DNA of 5,230 nt, from the NCBI GenBank assembly GCA_002683535.1, contig NYTO01000122.1, positions 1 to 5,230 on the forward strand, in the 5' to 3' direction. The DNA is from SAR116 cluster bacterium (GTDB lineage: Bacteria > Pseudomonadota > Alphaproteobacteria > Puniceispirillales > Puniceispirillaceae). A program made the position numbers and the translations under genes. This document shows, one piece after another, positions 1-5,230 of this stretch; the stretch's first letter is position 1; each line of letters opens with the position of its first letter. The notes below the pieces were generated by a model, which did not search any database, was not told where the DNA came from, and saw nothing but the letters and a program-made list of their open reading frames with translations.

Positions 1-75
1 CGACAAACCCTCATCCCACAGCTTGCGAAGCTGCTCAAGGCGCTCTTCCGTCCAGGCGTTTGCCGCTTCTGTCAT
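1..75 (-). CDS. gcrA: GcrA cell-cycle regulator, N-terminal 25 residues (gene runs off the left edge)
   Basis: Read on the minus strand, ATG at 75 opens a frame that reaches base 1 without a stop: MTEAANAWTEERLEQLRKLW, then DEGLS. The W-T-E-E-R-x-x-x-L-x-K-L-W-x-E-G-L-S pattern is the first helix of the GcrA DNA-binding domain, which normally begins within a few residues of the start; here a short leader (MTEAANA) precedes it. GcrA is known to bind RNA polymerase with sigma-70 and to activate promoters carrying CcrM-methylated GANTC sites, controlling cell-cycle genes in Alphaproteobacteria. The DNA-recognition helix and the C-terminal sigma-binding domain lie outside the window. A GAGGA ribosome binding site (80-84) sits 4 bases before the ATG. 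I see no GANTC in the 174 bases upstream, so direct methylation control from this promoter is not suggested. The identification rests on 25 residues, but the pattern is distinctive. Confidence 0.85.
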   Translation of the reverse strand, partial: MTEAANAWTEERLEQLRKLWDEGLS

Positions 76-115
76 GCTGTCCTCACTGTCACTGCCGGCA
101 TAGATATCCGGGCTG

Positions 116-250
116 TCATCTCGTTGCAGAGATATAATGCGGCTGACGATCAAACTCAATTGCCAATTCACTGCGCTTACCGGCGATATCAACAGCCATA
201 AGCATCACATCCGCAAAATCACCGCCACAGAACCACTTTCGCAACGGCAC
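116..250 (-). CDS. Possible 44-residue small protein between the dehydrogenase gene and gcrA
   Basis: A GTG at 250 shares one base with the TAG stop of the upstream dehydrogenase gene (TAGTG) and opens a 44-codon frame ending in TGA at 116. The product starts VPLRKWFCGGDFADVMLMAV and ends with ELAIEFDRQPHYISATR. Its mix of charged, aromatic and small residues looks protein-like, and the one-base overlap resembles coupled genes seen elsewhere in this window. Against it: the start is GTG, only a weak AGG about 9 bases upstream could serve as a ribosome site, I recognise no family, and the 3' half overlaps the candidate gcrA promoter. A shorter version from ATG at 208 would be 30 residues or fewer. 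It could be a genuine small protein, a remnant of a longer gene, or chance. Confidence 0.25.
   Translation of the reverse strand: MPLRKWFCGGDFADVMLMAVDIAGKRSELAIEFDRQPHYISATR
131..159 (-). promoter_or_regulatory. Candidate sigma-70 promoter of gcrA
   Basis: On the minus strand, TTGAGT (159-154) and TATATC (136-131) are separated by exactly 17 bases. Each box matches the consensus at four of six positions. Transcription would begin near base 124, giving a leader of about 48 bases before the gcrA ATG at 75. It would let gcrA be transcribed independently of the upstream dehydrogenase gene. No CtrA full site (TTAA-N7-TTAA) or DnaA box was found beside it. This is a pattern match only. Confidence 0.4.
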
Positions 251-1059
251 TAGAGCGCGCCTGTAAAGCTGCCAATCAGTTCAATCTGGCAATCAAGCAT
301 GTGGCGGCCCGGATGAACAGCAAGACCGCGCTTGGTGGCAGACTTCATCCAGGCTGTTTCTGCCGGAGACATGATGATGTCGGCAATCAGTGTTCCGTCA
401 TCCACAGCATCCAGCGGCAACGGCAAGGCATCACCTTCATGCATGCCGAGGCTGGTGGTGTTTACAATCAGATCAACCTTGCTGCCATCATGCGCCCGCA
501 CCGCTTCAACAGGCGCGGTATCACCAGCCATAGCCAGCGCACTGGCGATGGCCACTGCCTTTTCAACTGTCCTGTTGCTGATCATGACCTTTTTCGTTCC
601 GGCATCGCGCAACGCCAGCCCAATGGCACGTGCAGCACCGCCAGCCCCGACGATCAGCACCGTCATGCCAGCCGGGTCATGGCCCTGCTGCTGCAAGCCA
701 GCCACAAACCCTGTACCGTCAAAGTTATCGCCATGCATGCCGCCATCCTGATCAAAGCGCACCGCATTCACCGCACCCGTCAGACGGGCCGCTGCCCCAA
801 GCGTGTCACACAGCGCCGCCAGCGTCACCTTGTGCGGAATGGTCACTGCCATGCCACCAAAATTCGGCATGCGGCGCAGCCCCTCGATCACCGCCTGCAA
901 ATCATTAGCTGGTGCATTGATCGGCACCATCACATGATCAAGACTGCGTTCAGCAAACAGCGCATTGAACACGGTCGGCGCGCGCACATGATCGACCGGA
1001 CTGGCGATACACCCGAACACACGCGTTGTTCCAGAAACCGAAGGAAACGTCGCCGTCAT
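250..1059 (-). CDS. Shikimate dehydrogenase-like oxidoreductase (AroE family, non-canonical substrate site)
   Basis: This 269-residue protein has the AroE length and order of domains: an N-terminal substrate-binding domain (about 13-100) and an NAD(P)-binding Rossmann domain (about 110-240). Conserved features are the catalytic Lys in IPHK (K77), Asn in GAVN (N98), Asp in GDNFDG (D114), the dinucleotide loop GAGGAAR (138-144), NRT (162-164, a motif that in AroE contacts the NADP phosphate), NTTSLGM (200-206) and the C-terminal ML-x-x-Q (Q258). AroE reduces 3-dehydroshikimate to shikimate in aromatic amino acid synthesis. The usual HSxSP shikimate-binding segment reads HVRAP (24-28), so both substrate-contacting serines are replaced (V25, A27). 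I therefore infer a paralogue possibly acting on quinate or another cyclic acid, and give no aroE symbol. I chose the ATG at 1059 because AAAGGTGA lies 7 bases upstream and homology starts just after it; an in-frame ATG at 1185 would add 42 unlikely residues. The gene lies upstream of gcrA on the same strand. Confidence 0.85.
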   Translation of the reverse strand: MTATFPSVSGTTRVFGCIASPVDHVRAPTVFNALFAERSLDHVMVPINAPANDLQAVIEGLRRMPNFGGMAVTIPHKVTLAALCDTLGAAARLTGAVNAVRFDQDGGMHGDNFDGTGFVAGLQQQGHDPAGMTVLIVGAGGAARAIGLALRDAGTKKVMISNRTVEKAVAIASALAMAGDTAPVEAVRAHDGSKVDLIVNTTSLGMHEGDALPLPLDAVDDGTLIADIIMSPAETAWMKSATKRGLAVHPGRHMLDCQIELIGSFTGAL

Positions 1060-1066
1060 ATGTCTG

Positions 1067-1074
1067 TCACCTTT
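1067..1074 (-). promoter_or_regulatory. Ribosome binding site that fixes the dehydrogenase start
   Basis: AAAGGTGA on the minus strand lies 7 bases before the ATG at 1059. The spacing is right for a Shine-Dalgarno site and selects this start over the in-frame ATG at 1185. Confidence 0.65.
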
Positions 1075-1178
1075 CTGCACATCTGGGCGACAAGACAGCC
1101 ACCTGGATGAAATATGGCATCTCTGCCCGGCAAATTCCTCAAAAGTGTCACTGAGGTGCCCCTTTTGTGCCGCTTTGC

Positions 1179-1201
1179 GCGCCAAGATGGGGAACTGGCG
1201 C
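1179..1201. promoter_or_regulatory. Candidate operator-like inverted repeat in the divergent region
   Basis: GCGCCA (1179-1184) and its exact reverse complement TGGCGC (1196-1201) are separated by 11 bases. Each arm also lies in its own small dyad (TTTGCGCGCCAA at 1174-1185 and ACTGGCGCCGGT at 1194-1205), with centres 20 bases apart, about two helical turns. That arrangement suits a dimeric regulator bound between divergent genes. No regulator gene is present in the window, and 6-bp GC-rich arms can arise by chance. Confidence 0.2.
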
Positions 1202-1304
1202 CGGTGTAGACCCGCAGACCACCCACTCGTGGATCAAGCCGGTGCCACCACTCACATTTGCAACATCTGCACTCTCGCAACATTTGAACAAACGGATATA
1301 TGCC

Positions 1305-1814
1305 ATGAAACAAATCAATCGTACATTCATCATTGCCGGGGGCCTGGCGCTTTCCGGTGTTATTGTTGCTGGTCTGGCTATTGCCGGACAATCAGGCCAT
1401 TTCGGTCATCGCAAGCATATTCAAAGCTTTCAGGCATTGTCACTCGACAAGAATGGTGACGGCATGCTGACGCGCGATGAAATGCTGGCCAAGAATGAAC
1501 AGCGCTTTTCAAAGCTGGACGCCGACGGTGATGGCACCATTTCGCAAGACGAGTTTTCAGCACGTCTGGCGGCGCTGTTTGACAAGCTGGATGTCAATGC
1601 AGACGGCATGCTGTCGACCGACGAAATGCCCCGCCGCATCAAGCGGCATCATGGCGGCGGACATCACGGGCAGCGCGGCAGCGGCTATGGTGCGGAGCAT
1701 CGACATGATGCGAACTGGCAGCGCGGTCACGGCGTGACACCGATTGATGCAAGCCCGCTGAACACAATGCCAGCGCTTGATTCCATACTTGTGCCAACCC
1801 GGCTGCCATCCTGA
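1305..1814 (+). CDS. Exported EF-hand calcium-binding protein with His-rich C-terminal tail
   Basis: The 169-residue product begins with a signal peptide: MKQINR, a hydrophobic stretch (about 8-27) and an A-I-A site giving likely cleavage after residue 27. A single N-terminal membrane anchor is the alternative. Three complete 12-residue EF-hand loops follow: D48-E59 (DKNGDGMLTRDE), D72-E83 (DADGDGTISQDE) and D96-E107 (DVNADGMLSTDE). All have acidic or amide ligands at positions 1, 3 and 5, Gly at 6 and Glu at 12, so each should bind calcium. Residues 115-142 are rich in His and Gly (seven His), with three more His at 32-38, suggesting transition-metal binding as well. The last 25 residues match nothing I recognise. 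The protein probably acts in the periplasm as a calcium sensor or buffer. No enzymatic domain is present. The start is the ATG before the signal peptide, although its ribosome site is weak. The gene is monocistronic, diverging from the dehydrogenase and converging on msrB. Confidence 0.85.
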   Translation: MKQINRTFIIAGGLALSGVIVAGLAIAGQSGHFGHRKHIQSFQALSLDKNGDGMLTRDEMLAKNEQRFSKLDADGDGTISQDEFSARLAALFDKLDVNADGMLSTDEMPRRIKRHHGGGHHGQRGSGYGAEHRHDANWQRGHGVTPIDASPLNTMPALDSILVPTRLPS

Positions 1815-1830
1815 CCCGGCTGCCGTCCTG
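1797..1830 (+). repeat. 17-bp tandem duplication across the EF-hand gene stop codon
   Basis: ACCCGGCTGCCATCCTG (1797-1813) is followed at once by ACCCGGCTGCCGTCCTG (1814-1830), with one mismatch (A1808 versus G1825). The TGA stop (1812-1814) is formed at the junction. Removing the second copy in silico would extend the protein by W-T-S to a TGA at 1838-1840, so the duplication appears to have shortened the C-terminus by three residues. Confidence 0.85.
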
Positions 1831-1844
1831 GACATCCTGACGGG

Positions 1845-1860
1845 GGGCCTCTGCAGGCCC
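1845..1860. terminator. Small GC-rich hairpin between convergent genes, possible terminator
   Basis: GGGCCT (1845-1850) and AGGCCC (1855-1860) form a perfect 6-bp stem with a 4-base loop. It lies 31 bases after the EF-hand stop and 19 bases past the msrB stop on the other strand, where a bidirectional terminator would be expected. Neither side has a run of T, so it is not a typical Rho-independent terminator. A second weak stem (CCGTC 1823-1827 with GACGG 1839-1843) lies next to it. Confidence 0.3.
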
Positions 1861-1878
1861 GCGTCGTTCACACAGATG

Positions 1879-2277
1879 TTATTCGGCATCCGTGAAGGAC
1901 AGTGACGCCGAATTTATGCAATAGCGAAGGCCGGTTGGTGCTGGTCCATCGGGAAACACATGGCCAAGATGCGCATCGCATCGGCTGCACTGCACCTCGG
2001 TGCGCCGCATGCCAAAGCTGTCATCTACGGTTTCAGTAATCGCATCGGCGTCCAGCTTTTCATAAAAGCTGGGCCAGCCGCTGCCCGAATTGAACTTTGT
2101 GTCGGATGAAAACAAGGCTTCACCACAGCAGACACAGCTGTAGATGCCCTTTTCATAGTGCTTGTCCAACGCGCCTGTAAACGCCCGCTCGGTGCCATGC
2201 TCACGCGCAACGTGATATTGCTCTGCTGTAAGTTCCGAGCGCCATACAGCTTCCGACTTGATAATCTTGTCACCCAT
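1879..2277 (-). CDS. msrB: Peptide-methionine (R)-S-oxide reductase MsrB
   Basis: MsrB reduces the R epimer of methionine sulfoxide in proteins, usually drawing electrons from thioredoxin. At 132 residues this is the standard single-domain form with no signal peptide, so it should be cytoplasmic. Structural zinc is held by two CxxC pairs, C48/C51 and C97/C100. The catalytic Cys is C120 in RYCINSASL, and the substrate pocket includes GWPSF (67-71) and H103-x-x-H106 in HLGHVF. In many MsrBs a resolving Cys precedes GWPSF (SGCGWPSF); here it is Ser (S66), so recycling must use another Cys, such as the extra C50 in CVCC, or thioredoxin directly. The ATG at 2277 shares one base with the TAA of the upstream molybdenum hydroxylase gene (TAATG), and a GAGGA lies inside that gene's last codons. 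Translation is therefore probably coupled, making msrB the last gene of a three-gene operon. Confidence 0.95.
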   Translation of the reverse strand: MGDKIIKSEAVWRSELTAEQYHVAREHGTERAFTGALDKHYEKGIYSCVCCGEALFSSDTKFNSGSGWPSFYEKLDADAITETVDDSFGMRRTEVQCSRCDAHLGHVFPDGPAPTGLRYCINSASLSFTDAE

Positions 2278-4592
2278 TATGCGTCCTCACTCGATGTTTT
2301 GGTTTGCAAGACATCCCAGATCGCCGCGGGTGTGGCCGGCATATCGACATGTGTCACACCCAGCGCATCAGTCACCGCAGCAATCATGGCCTGCGGTGCG
2401 CCAATCGCCCCGGCCTCACCCGATCCCTTTACCCCCAGAATATTGTTCTTGCAGGGAATATTGCGGAAATGGATATCGAATGCTGGCAGATCATCAGCGC
2501 GTGGCAGCCGGTAATCCATCAGCGATCCGGCCACCAGCTGGCCCTGTTCGTCAAACACCGCATGTTCATGAATCGCCTGACCGATCCCCTGTGCGATGCC
2601 GCCATGTATCTGGCCTTCCAGCATCATCGGATTGATGACCGTACCAAAGTCATCGACCACCGTGTACCGGTGAAGGCTGACAGCGCAGGTGGCCGGGTCA
2701 ATTTCCAATTCGGCGATATGACAGCCATAGGGATAGGTCGATCCGTCCGGTTCATACTGGTGGTTGATGTTGAATGGATGGTCACCGCTCTCCGGCACCA
2801 GACGCAACACCAGATCTTCAATAGTAATCGATCTGTTGGTGCCTTTTGCAGAGAAAATACCGTCGATAAAGACCAGATCATCCGGATTGCAGTCCAGCGC
2901 CTCAGCCGCATGCGGGCGTGCCTTGTCTAGTGTACGTGCGGCCACTTCGGCAACCGTGGAGCCCAATACTGCGGTCATCCGGGCCCCACCAGTCGCCCCA
3001 TATGGCGTGATTGCGGAGTCACCCTGAAAAATCTCGATCTTGTCGGCATCATAGCCAAGCCTGTCAGACAGGATCTGCGTCAGGGTCGTGCGATGTCCCT
3101 GCCCGTTTTCCTGCTGCGCGGCCAGCACAAGAATGCTGCCATCATCACGGAAACTGACCTTTACGCCGCCATCACCGCCGCCACCACATTGTTCCAGATA
3201 CATGCCCACGCCAAATCCGCGCAGCATGCCGCGGCTTTCGGACTCGGCCTTGCGCGCCTTGAATCCGTCATGGTCAGCATGGGCCAGCGCTGCATCCATC
3301 AATTCGTGTATCTCGCCATCATCAATTGTGCCGCCACACACCATGGTAAACGGCATCTGGCTGGCTGTGATCATGTTGCGACGCCGGATTTCGATACGAT
3401 CGATGCCCATCTTGTCGGCCAGCATGTCCATCAAGCGTTCCATCACATAATTCGCCTCAGGACGACCAGCGCCGCGATAAGCGTCAACCGCCGGCGTATT
3501 AGTCATGATACCAAGCACCCGCAGGCTGGCTGTCGGAATTGCATATACCGTTGTCAGCGTTCGCGAGCCGGACAGGGTCGGGATGTAGGTCGAAAAATTG
3601 GAAAGCCATGATCCCATATTGGCATGCACAGTGACCTGCAGCGCATGCACCTTGCCATCTGCATCAACAACTGCACGTGCCTTGGTCCGGTTGTCGCGGC
3701 CATGCAAATCAGACAAAAACCCGTCTGAGCGGTTCTGCTGCCAGCGCAAGCGCGTGCCCAATTTGCGGGCTGCCCAGGCAACAATCAGCTGTTCCGGATG
3801 CAGGAAAATCTTGAAACCGAAGCCACCACCCACATCACCAGTACGCACCCGCACCCCGCCTTTTGGCAGACCAAGCGCTGCCGTCAGCTGTTTTGCAATG
3901 CCAACAGGACCCTGCGTGCCACACCACATGTTCAGCGTGCCATCTTCCGGGTCGGGTTCGGCAACGATCGGGCGCGTTTCCATCGCGTTGATGATGACCC
4001 GGTTGTTGATCACATCAATATCGAAGATTTCACATCCATTATCCGTTGCAGCTGCCAGCGCGGCATCGGTTTCATCATGGTCGCCGGCCACCCAGTCAAA
4101 GGCGATGTTGTCTGGATATGCATCATACAGCTGCGGCGCACCCGCATCGATCGCTGCATAAACGTCTGTTACCGCATCAAAGCTTTCATAGCGGGCATCA
4201 ATCAGTTCCAGCGCGTCATTTGCCAACGTCACGTCATCGGCGACAACCACAGCCACGATATCGCCAGCAGTGCGGTTGACATCGCGCACCATGGGCGGAT
4301 GCGAAACCATGTTCATCGGCGCACCATCAGCATTCGTCAGTTGATGTTCACAATGGATATCGCCAACGCCGTCTGCATCGAGATCAGCCTGTGTCGCCAC
4401 CAGATGCACACCCGGCATGGCAGCGGCGGCGGCCGTTTCAACTGACACAAGACGCGCATGCGCCAGCGGTGCCCGCAAAAAGGCAACAGCAAGCCCTGTT
4501 CCCGGGTCAATATCGTCAGTGTAACGACCCTTGCCGGTCACAAGTCTGGGGTCTTCGATGCGCGGTATCGCCTGGCCAACACCAAATTTCAT
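2277..4592 (-). CDS. Molybdenum hydroxylase large subunit (xanthine dehydrogenase family, CoxL-like form II)
   Basis: The 771-residue product has the family's normal full length. The N-terminal [20 protein letters not shown] is diagnostic and opens the aldehyde oxidase/xanthine dehydrogenase a/b-hammerhead domain (to about 136). The molybdopterin-binding domains follow (about 145-700). Cofactor and active-site elements are GGGFGFK (255-261), AYRGAGR (371-377), QENGQGH (494-500) and the catalytic Glu of VKGSGEAG (E726). These enzymes hydroxylate aldehydes, purines or N-heterocycles at a Mo centre bound to molybdopterin cytosine dinucleotide. True CO dehydrogenases carry AYxCSFR, so AYRGAGR argues against CO oxidation; the substrate is unknown. 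Electrons normally leave through a 2Fe-2S subunit and an FAD subunit, but neither gene adjoins: upstream is a phosphatidyltransferase and downstream is msrB. No signal peptide or Tat motif is visible. The ATG at 4592 overlaps the upstream stop (ATGA) and has AGGAG 7 bases before it. Confidence 0.92.
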   Translation of the reverse strand: MKFGVGQAIPRIEDPRLVTGKGRYTDDIDPGTGLAVAFLRAPLAHARLVSVETAAAAAMPGVHLVATQADLDADGVGDIHCEHQLTNADGAPMNMVSHPPMVRDVNRTAGDIVAVVVADDVTLANDALELIDARYESFDAVTDVYAAIDAGAPQLYDAYPDNIAFDWVAGDHDETDAALAAATDNGCEIFDIDVINNRVIINAMETRPIVAEPDPEDGTLNMWCGTQGPVGIAKQLTAALGLPKGGVRVRTGDVGGGFGFKIFLHPEQLIVAWAARKLGTRLRWQQNRSDGFLSDLHGRDNRTKARAVVDADGKVHALQVTVHANMGSWLSNFSTYIPTLSGSRTLTTVYAIPTASLRVLGIMTNTPAVDAYRGAGRPEANYVMERLMDMLADKMGIDRIEIRRRNMITASQMPFTMVCGGTIDDGEIHELMDAALAHADHDGFKARKAESESRGMLRGFGVGMYLEQCGGGGDGGVKVSFRDDGSILVLAAQQENGQGHRTTLTQILSDRLGYDADKIEIFQGDSAITPYGATGGARMTAVLGSTVAEVAARTLDKARPHAAEALDCNPDDLVFIDGIFSAKGTNRSITIEDLVLRLVPESGDHPFNINHQYEPDGSTYPYGCHIAELEIDPATCAVSLHRYTVVDDFGTVINPMMLEGQIHGGIAQGIGQAIHEHAVFDEQGQLVAGSLMDYRLPRADDLPAFDIHFRNIPCKNNILGVKGSGEAGAIGAPQAMIAAVTDALGVTHVDMPATPAAIWDVLQTKTSSEDA
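2284..2288 (-). promoter_or_regulatory. Ribosome binding site of msrB inside the upstream gene
   Basis: GAGGA on the minus strand lies 6 bases before the msrB ATG (2277) and within the final codons of the molybdenum hydroxylase gene. It supports both the chosen start and translational coupling. Confidence 0.6.
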
Positions 4593-5224
4593 TCGTCGTC
4601 TCCTGTAGTTTCAGCCTGATGAGCCTGCAGCATTTCAAGACTTGTCCTGATACGGGTCACGGTTGTCACCCAGCACAGACTTCCAAAAATCCACGCCAAA
4701 ACGCCAAAGTAAGTTGGCATGAGACTGGCGATTATCAGGAAAATGATAGTCTCGGTGCCTTCGGTCAAGCCGCCGAGGTAGAAGAATGACTTTTTTCCCC
4801 GCTGGTCGGTCGAAATGCCGCGCTTTTGCGCAATAATGGCAAAGGCAAGAAAACTGGACCCGCTGCCCACAAAACTGAAGATCAGAAAAGCCCCCGCCAG
4901 TGCGTGCTGTGTGTCATTCACACAAAAAGCAAAAGGAATGGCGCTGTAGAAAATGAAATCCAGCGTGATATCCAGAAATCCGCCAACATCACTTGGCCGG
5001 CTGGCGCGCGCCACAGCGCCGTCCAGACCATCGCACATCCGGTTGGCAAGAACCATGACAAGGCCGGCGATGAACCAACCGGCAGCAATCGAGGCCGCTG
5101 CCCCCATACCAATCACAAACCCGGTCCAGGTCACCATATTGGCTGTTACACCCAGACGGACAAGCAGCCGCGCCAGCGGGCCAAGAGCGCGGTCAACAAG
5201 GGGTCTTAGAGTGGAATCAAGCAT
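4589..5224 (-). CDS. CDP-alcohol phosphatidyltransferase family membrane protein
   Basis: This family moves a phosphatidyl group from a CDP-linked lipid to an alcohol at the inner membrane, as in phosphatidylglycerophosphate or phosphatidylserine synthesis. The signature is present: D65-G-L-D68-G69-A-V-A72-R73, then G81, D85 and D89, the last being the expected catalytic base. The spacer between R73 and G81 is 7 residues rather than the usual 8, as in a subgroup with a G-G-F-L-D-I segment. About six hydrophobic segments are visible (roughly 31-48, 50-64, 87-102, 107-131, 157-172 and 174-190), with a charged cytoplasmic-type loop at 134-146 and an acidic tail. At 211 residues it is of normal size. 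The acceptor alcohol cannot be told from sequence. The ATG at 5224 is only 6 bases from the window end, and the frame stays open upstream, so an earlier start is possible; TGATG there would also suit a further upstream gene. Its stop overlaps the next gene by 4 bases. Confidence 0.88.
   Translation of the reverse strand: MLDSTLRPLVDRALGPLARLLVRLGVTANMVTWTGFVIGMGAAASIAAGWFIAGLVMVLANRMCDGLDGAVARASRPSDVGGFLDITLDFIFYSAIPFAFCVNDTQHALAGAFLIFSFVGSGSSFLAFAIIAQKRGISTDQRGKKSFFYLGGLTEGTETIIFLIIASLMPTYFGVLAWIFGSLCWVTTVTRIRTSLEMLQAHQAETTGDDE
4600..4604 (-). promoter_or_regulatory. Ribosome binding site of the molybdenum hydroxylase gene
   Basis: AGGAG on the minus strand lies 7 bases before the ATG at 4592 and inside the end of the upstream phosphatidyltransferase gene. 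It confirms this ATG as the start. Confidence 0.7.
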
Positions 5225-5230
5225 CAGTGC

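Larger units (their letters stand above)
1060..1304. other. Divergent intergenic region between the dehydrogenase and EF-hand genes
   Basis: These 245 bases should hold the promoters of two divergent genes. I found no sigma-70 pair with both boxes at good spacing on either strand. The only clear signals are the AAAGGTGA ribosome site for the dehydrogenase, a GC-rich dyad near 1179-1201, and a short direct repeat (GCAACAT twice, about 20 bases apart) just before the EF-hand gene, which itself has only a weak GGA-type ribosome site. Open frames crossing the region are upstream extensions of the flanking genes and have no recognisable product. Confidence 0.5.

Noticed and set aside
1060..1185. 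Upstream in-frame extension of the dehydrogenase to an ATG at 1185
   Set aside because: The extra 42 residues match nothing in AroE proteins, and a strong AAAGGTGA sits just before the ATG at 1059.
1167..1304. Upstream in-frame extension of the EF-hand gene to an ATG at 1167
   Set aside because: It would bury the signal peptide 46 residues inside the protein; the signal peptide start at 1305 is far more plausible.
1300..1308. Tiny ATG-CCA-TGA frame overlapping the EF-hand start as a possible regulatory mini-ORF
   Set aside because: It is two codons long, has no ribosome site of its own, and such overlaps are common by chance.
1779..1783. GANTC (CcrM methylation) sites as GcrA-regulated promoters in this window
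   Set aside because: The GANTC sites seen (1779, 2570, 3016, 3241, 3261, 5214) all lie inside coding sequence rather than in promoter gaps, so nothing links them to regulation here.
1845..1860. Strong Rho-independent terminator for both convergent genes
   Set aside because: The stem is only 6 bp and there is no T-tract on either strand, so it is kept only as a weak candidate.
3093..3611. Long plus-strand open frame of 172 codons, and others such as 3798-4445 and 301-1110
   Set aside because: They lie antisense to well-identified genes, show no family resemblance, have composition typical of reverse-strand frames in GC-rich DNA, and lack good ribosome sites.
2277..4592. Carbon monoxide dehydrogenase large subunit (true CoxL, form I)
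   Set aside because: The diagnostic AYxCSFR loop is absent; AYRGAGR is present instead, and no CoxM or CoxS gene adjoins.

Overview
The window looks like chromosomal DNA of an alphaproteobacterium. The strongest sign is the partial gene at the left edge. Its first 25 residues match the N-terminus of GcrA, a cell-cycle transcription factor confined to Alphaproteobacteria. DNA of moderate GC, short intergenic gaps and ATGA/TAATG gene overlaps fit a compact genome. I cannot name a genus. No RNA gene, CRISPR array, insertion sequence or phage gene was seen.

Layout, left to right. (1) Minus strand, 1-1059: the start of gcrA, a 174-base gap with a plausible gcrA promoter and a possible 44-codon ORF, then a shikimate dehydrogenase-like gene whose usual shikimate-binding Ser-x-Ser is absent. 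(2) 1060-1304: a divergent intergenic region with a good ribosome binding site for the dehydrogenase but no convincing promoter. (3) Plus strand, 1305-1814: an exported protein with three canonical EF-hands and a His-rich tail; its stop codon lies in a 17-bp tandem duplication. (4) 1815-1878: a convergent gap with a small GC-rich hairpin. (5) Minus strand, 1879-5224: three overlapping genes transcribed in the order CDP-alcohol phosphatidyltransferase, xanthine-dehydrogenase/CoxL-type molybdenum hydroxylase large subunit, then msrB.

The three-gene block is almost certainly one transcript, because the genes overlap by 4 bases and by 1 base. It combines membrane phospholipid headgroup chemistry, a molybdenum-cofactor oxidoreductase and repair of oxidised methionine. 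The usual FAD and 2Fe-2S subunits of the molybdenum enzyme do not adjoin it here, so its electron-transfer partners must lie elsewhere or be unusual. The active-site loop AYRGAGR marks it as the form II (CoxL-like) type rather than a true CO dehydrogenase, so its substrate is unknown.

Nothing in the window is clearly a new system. The best leads are the orphan molybdenum hydroxylase operon, the non-canonical AroE homologue and the short ORF in front of gcrA.
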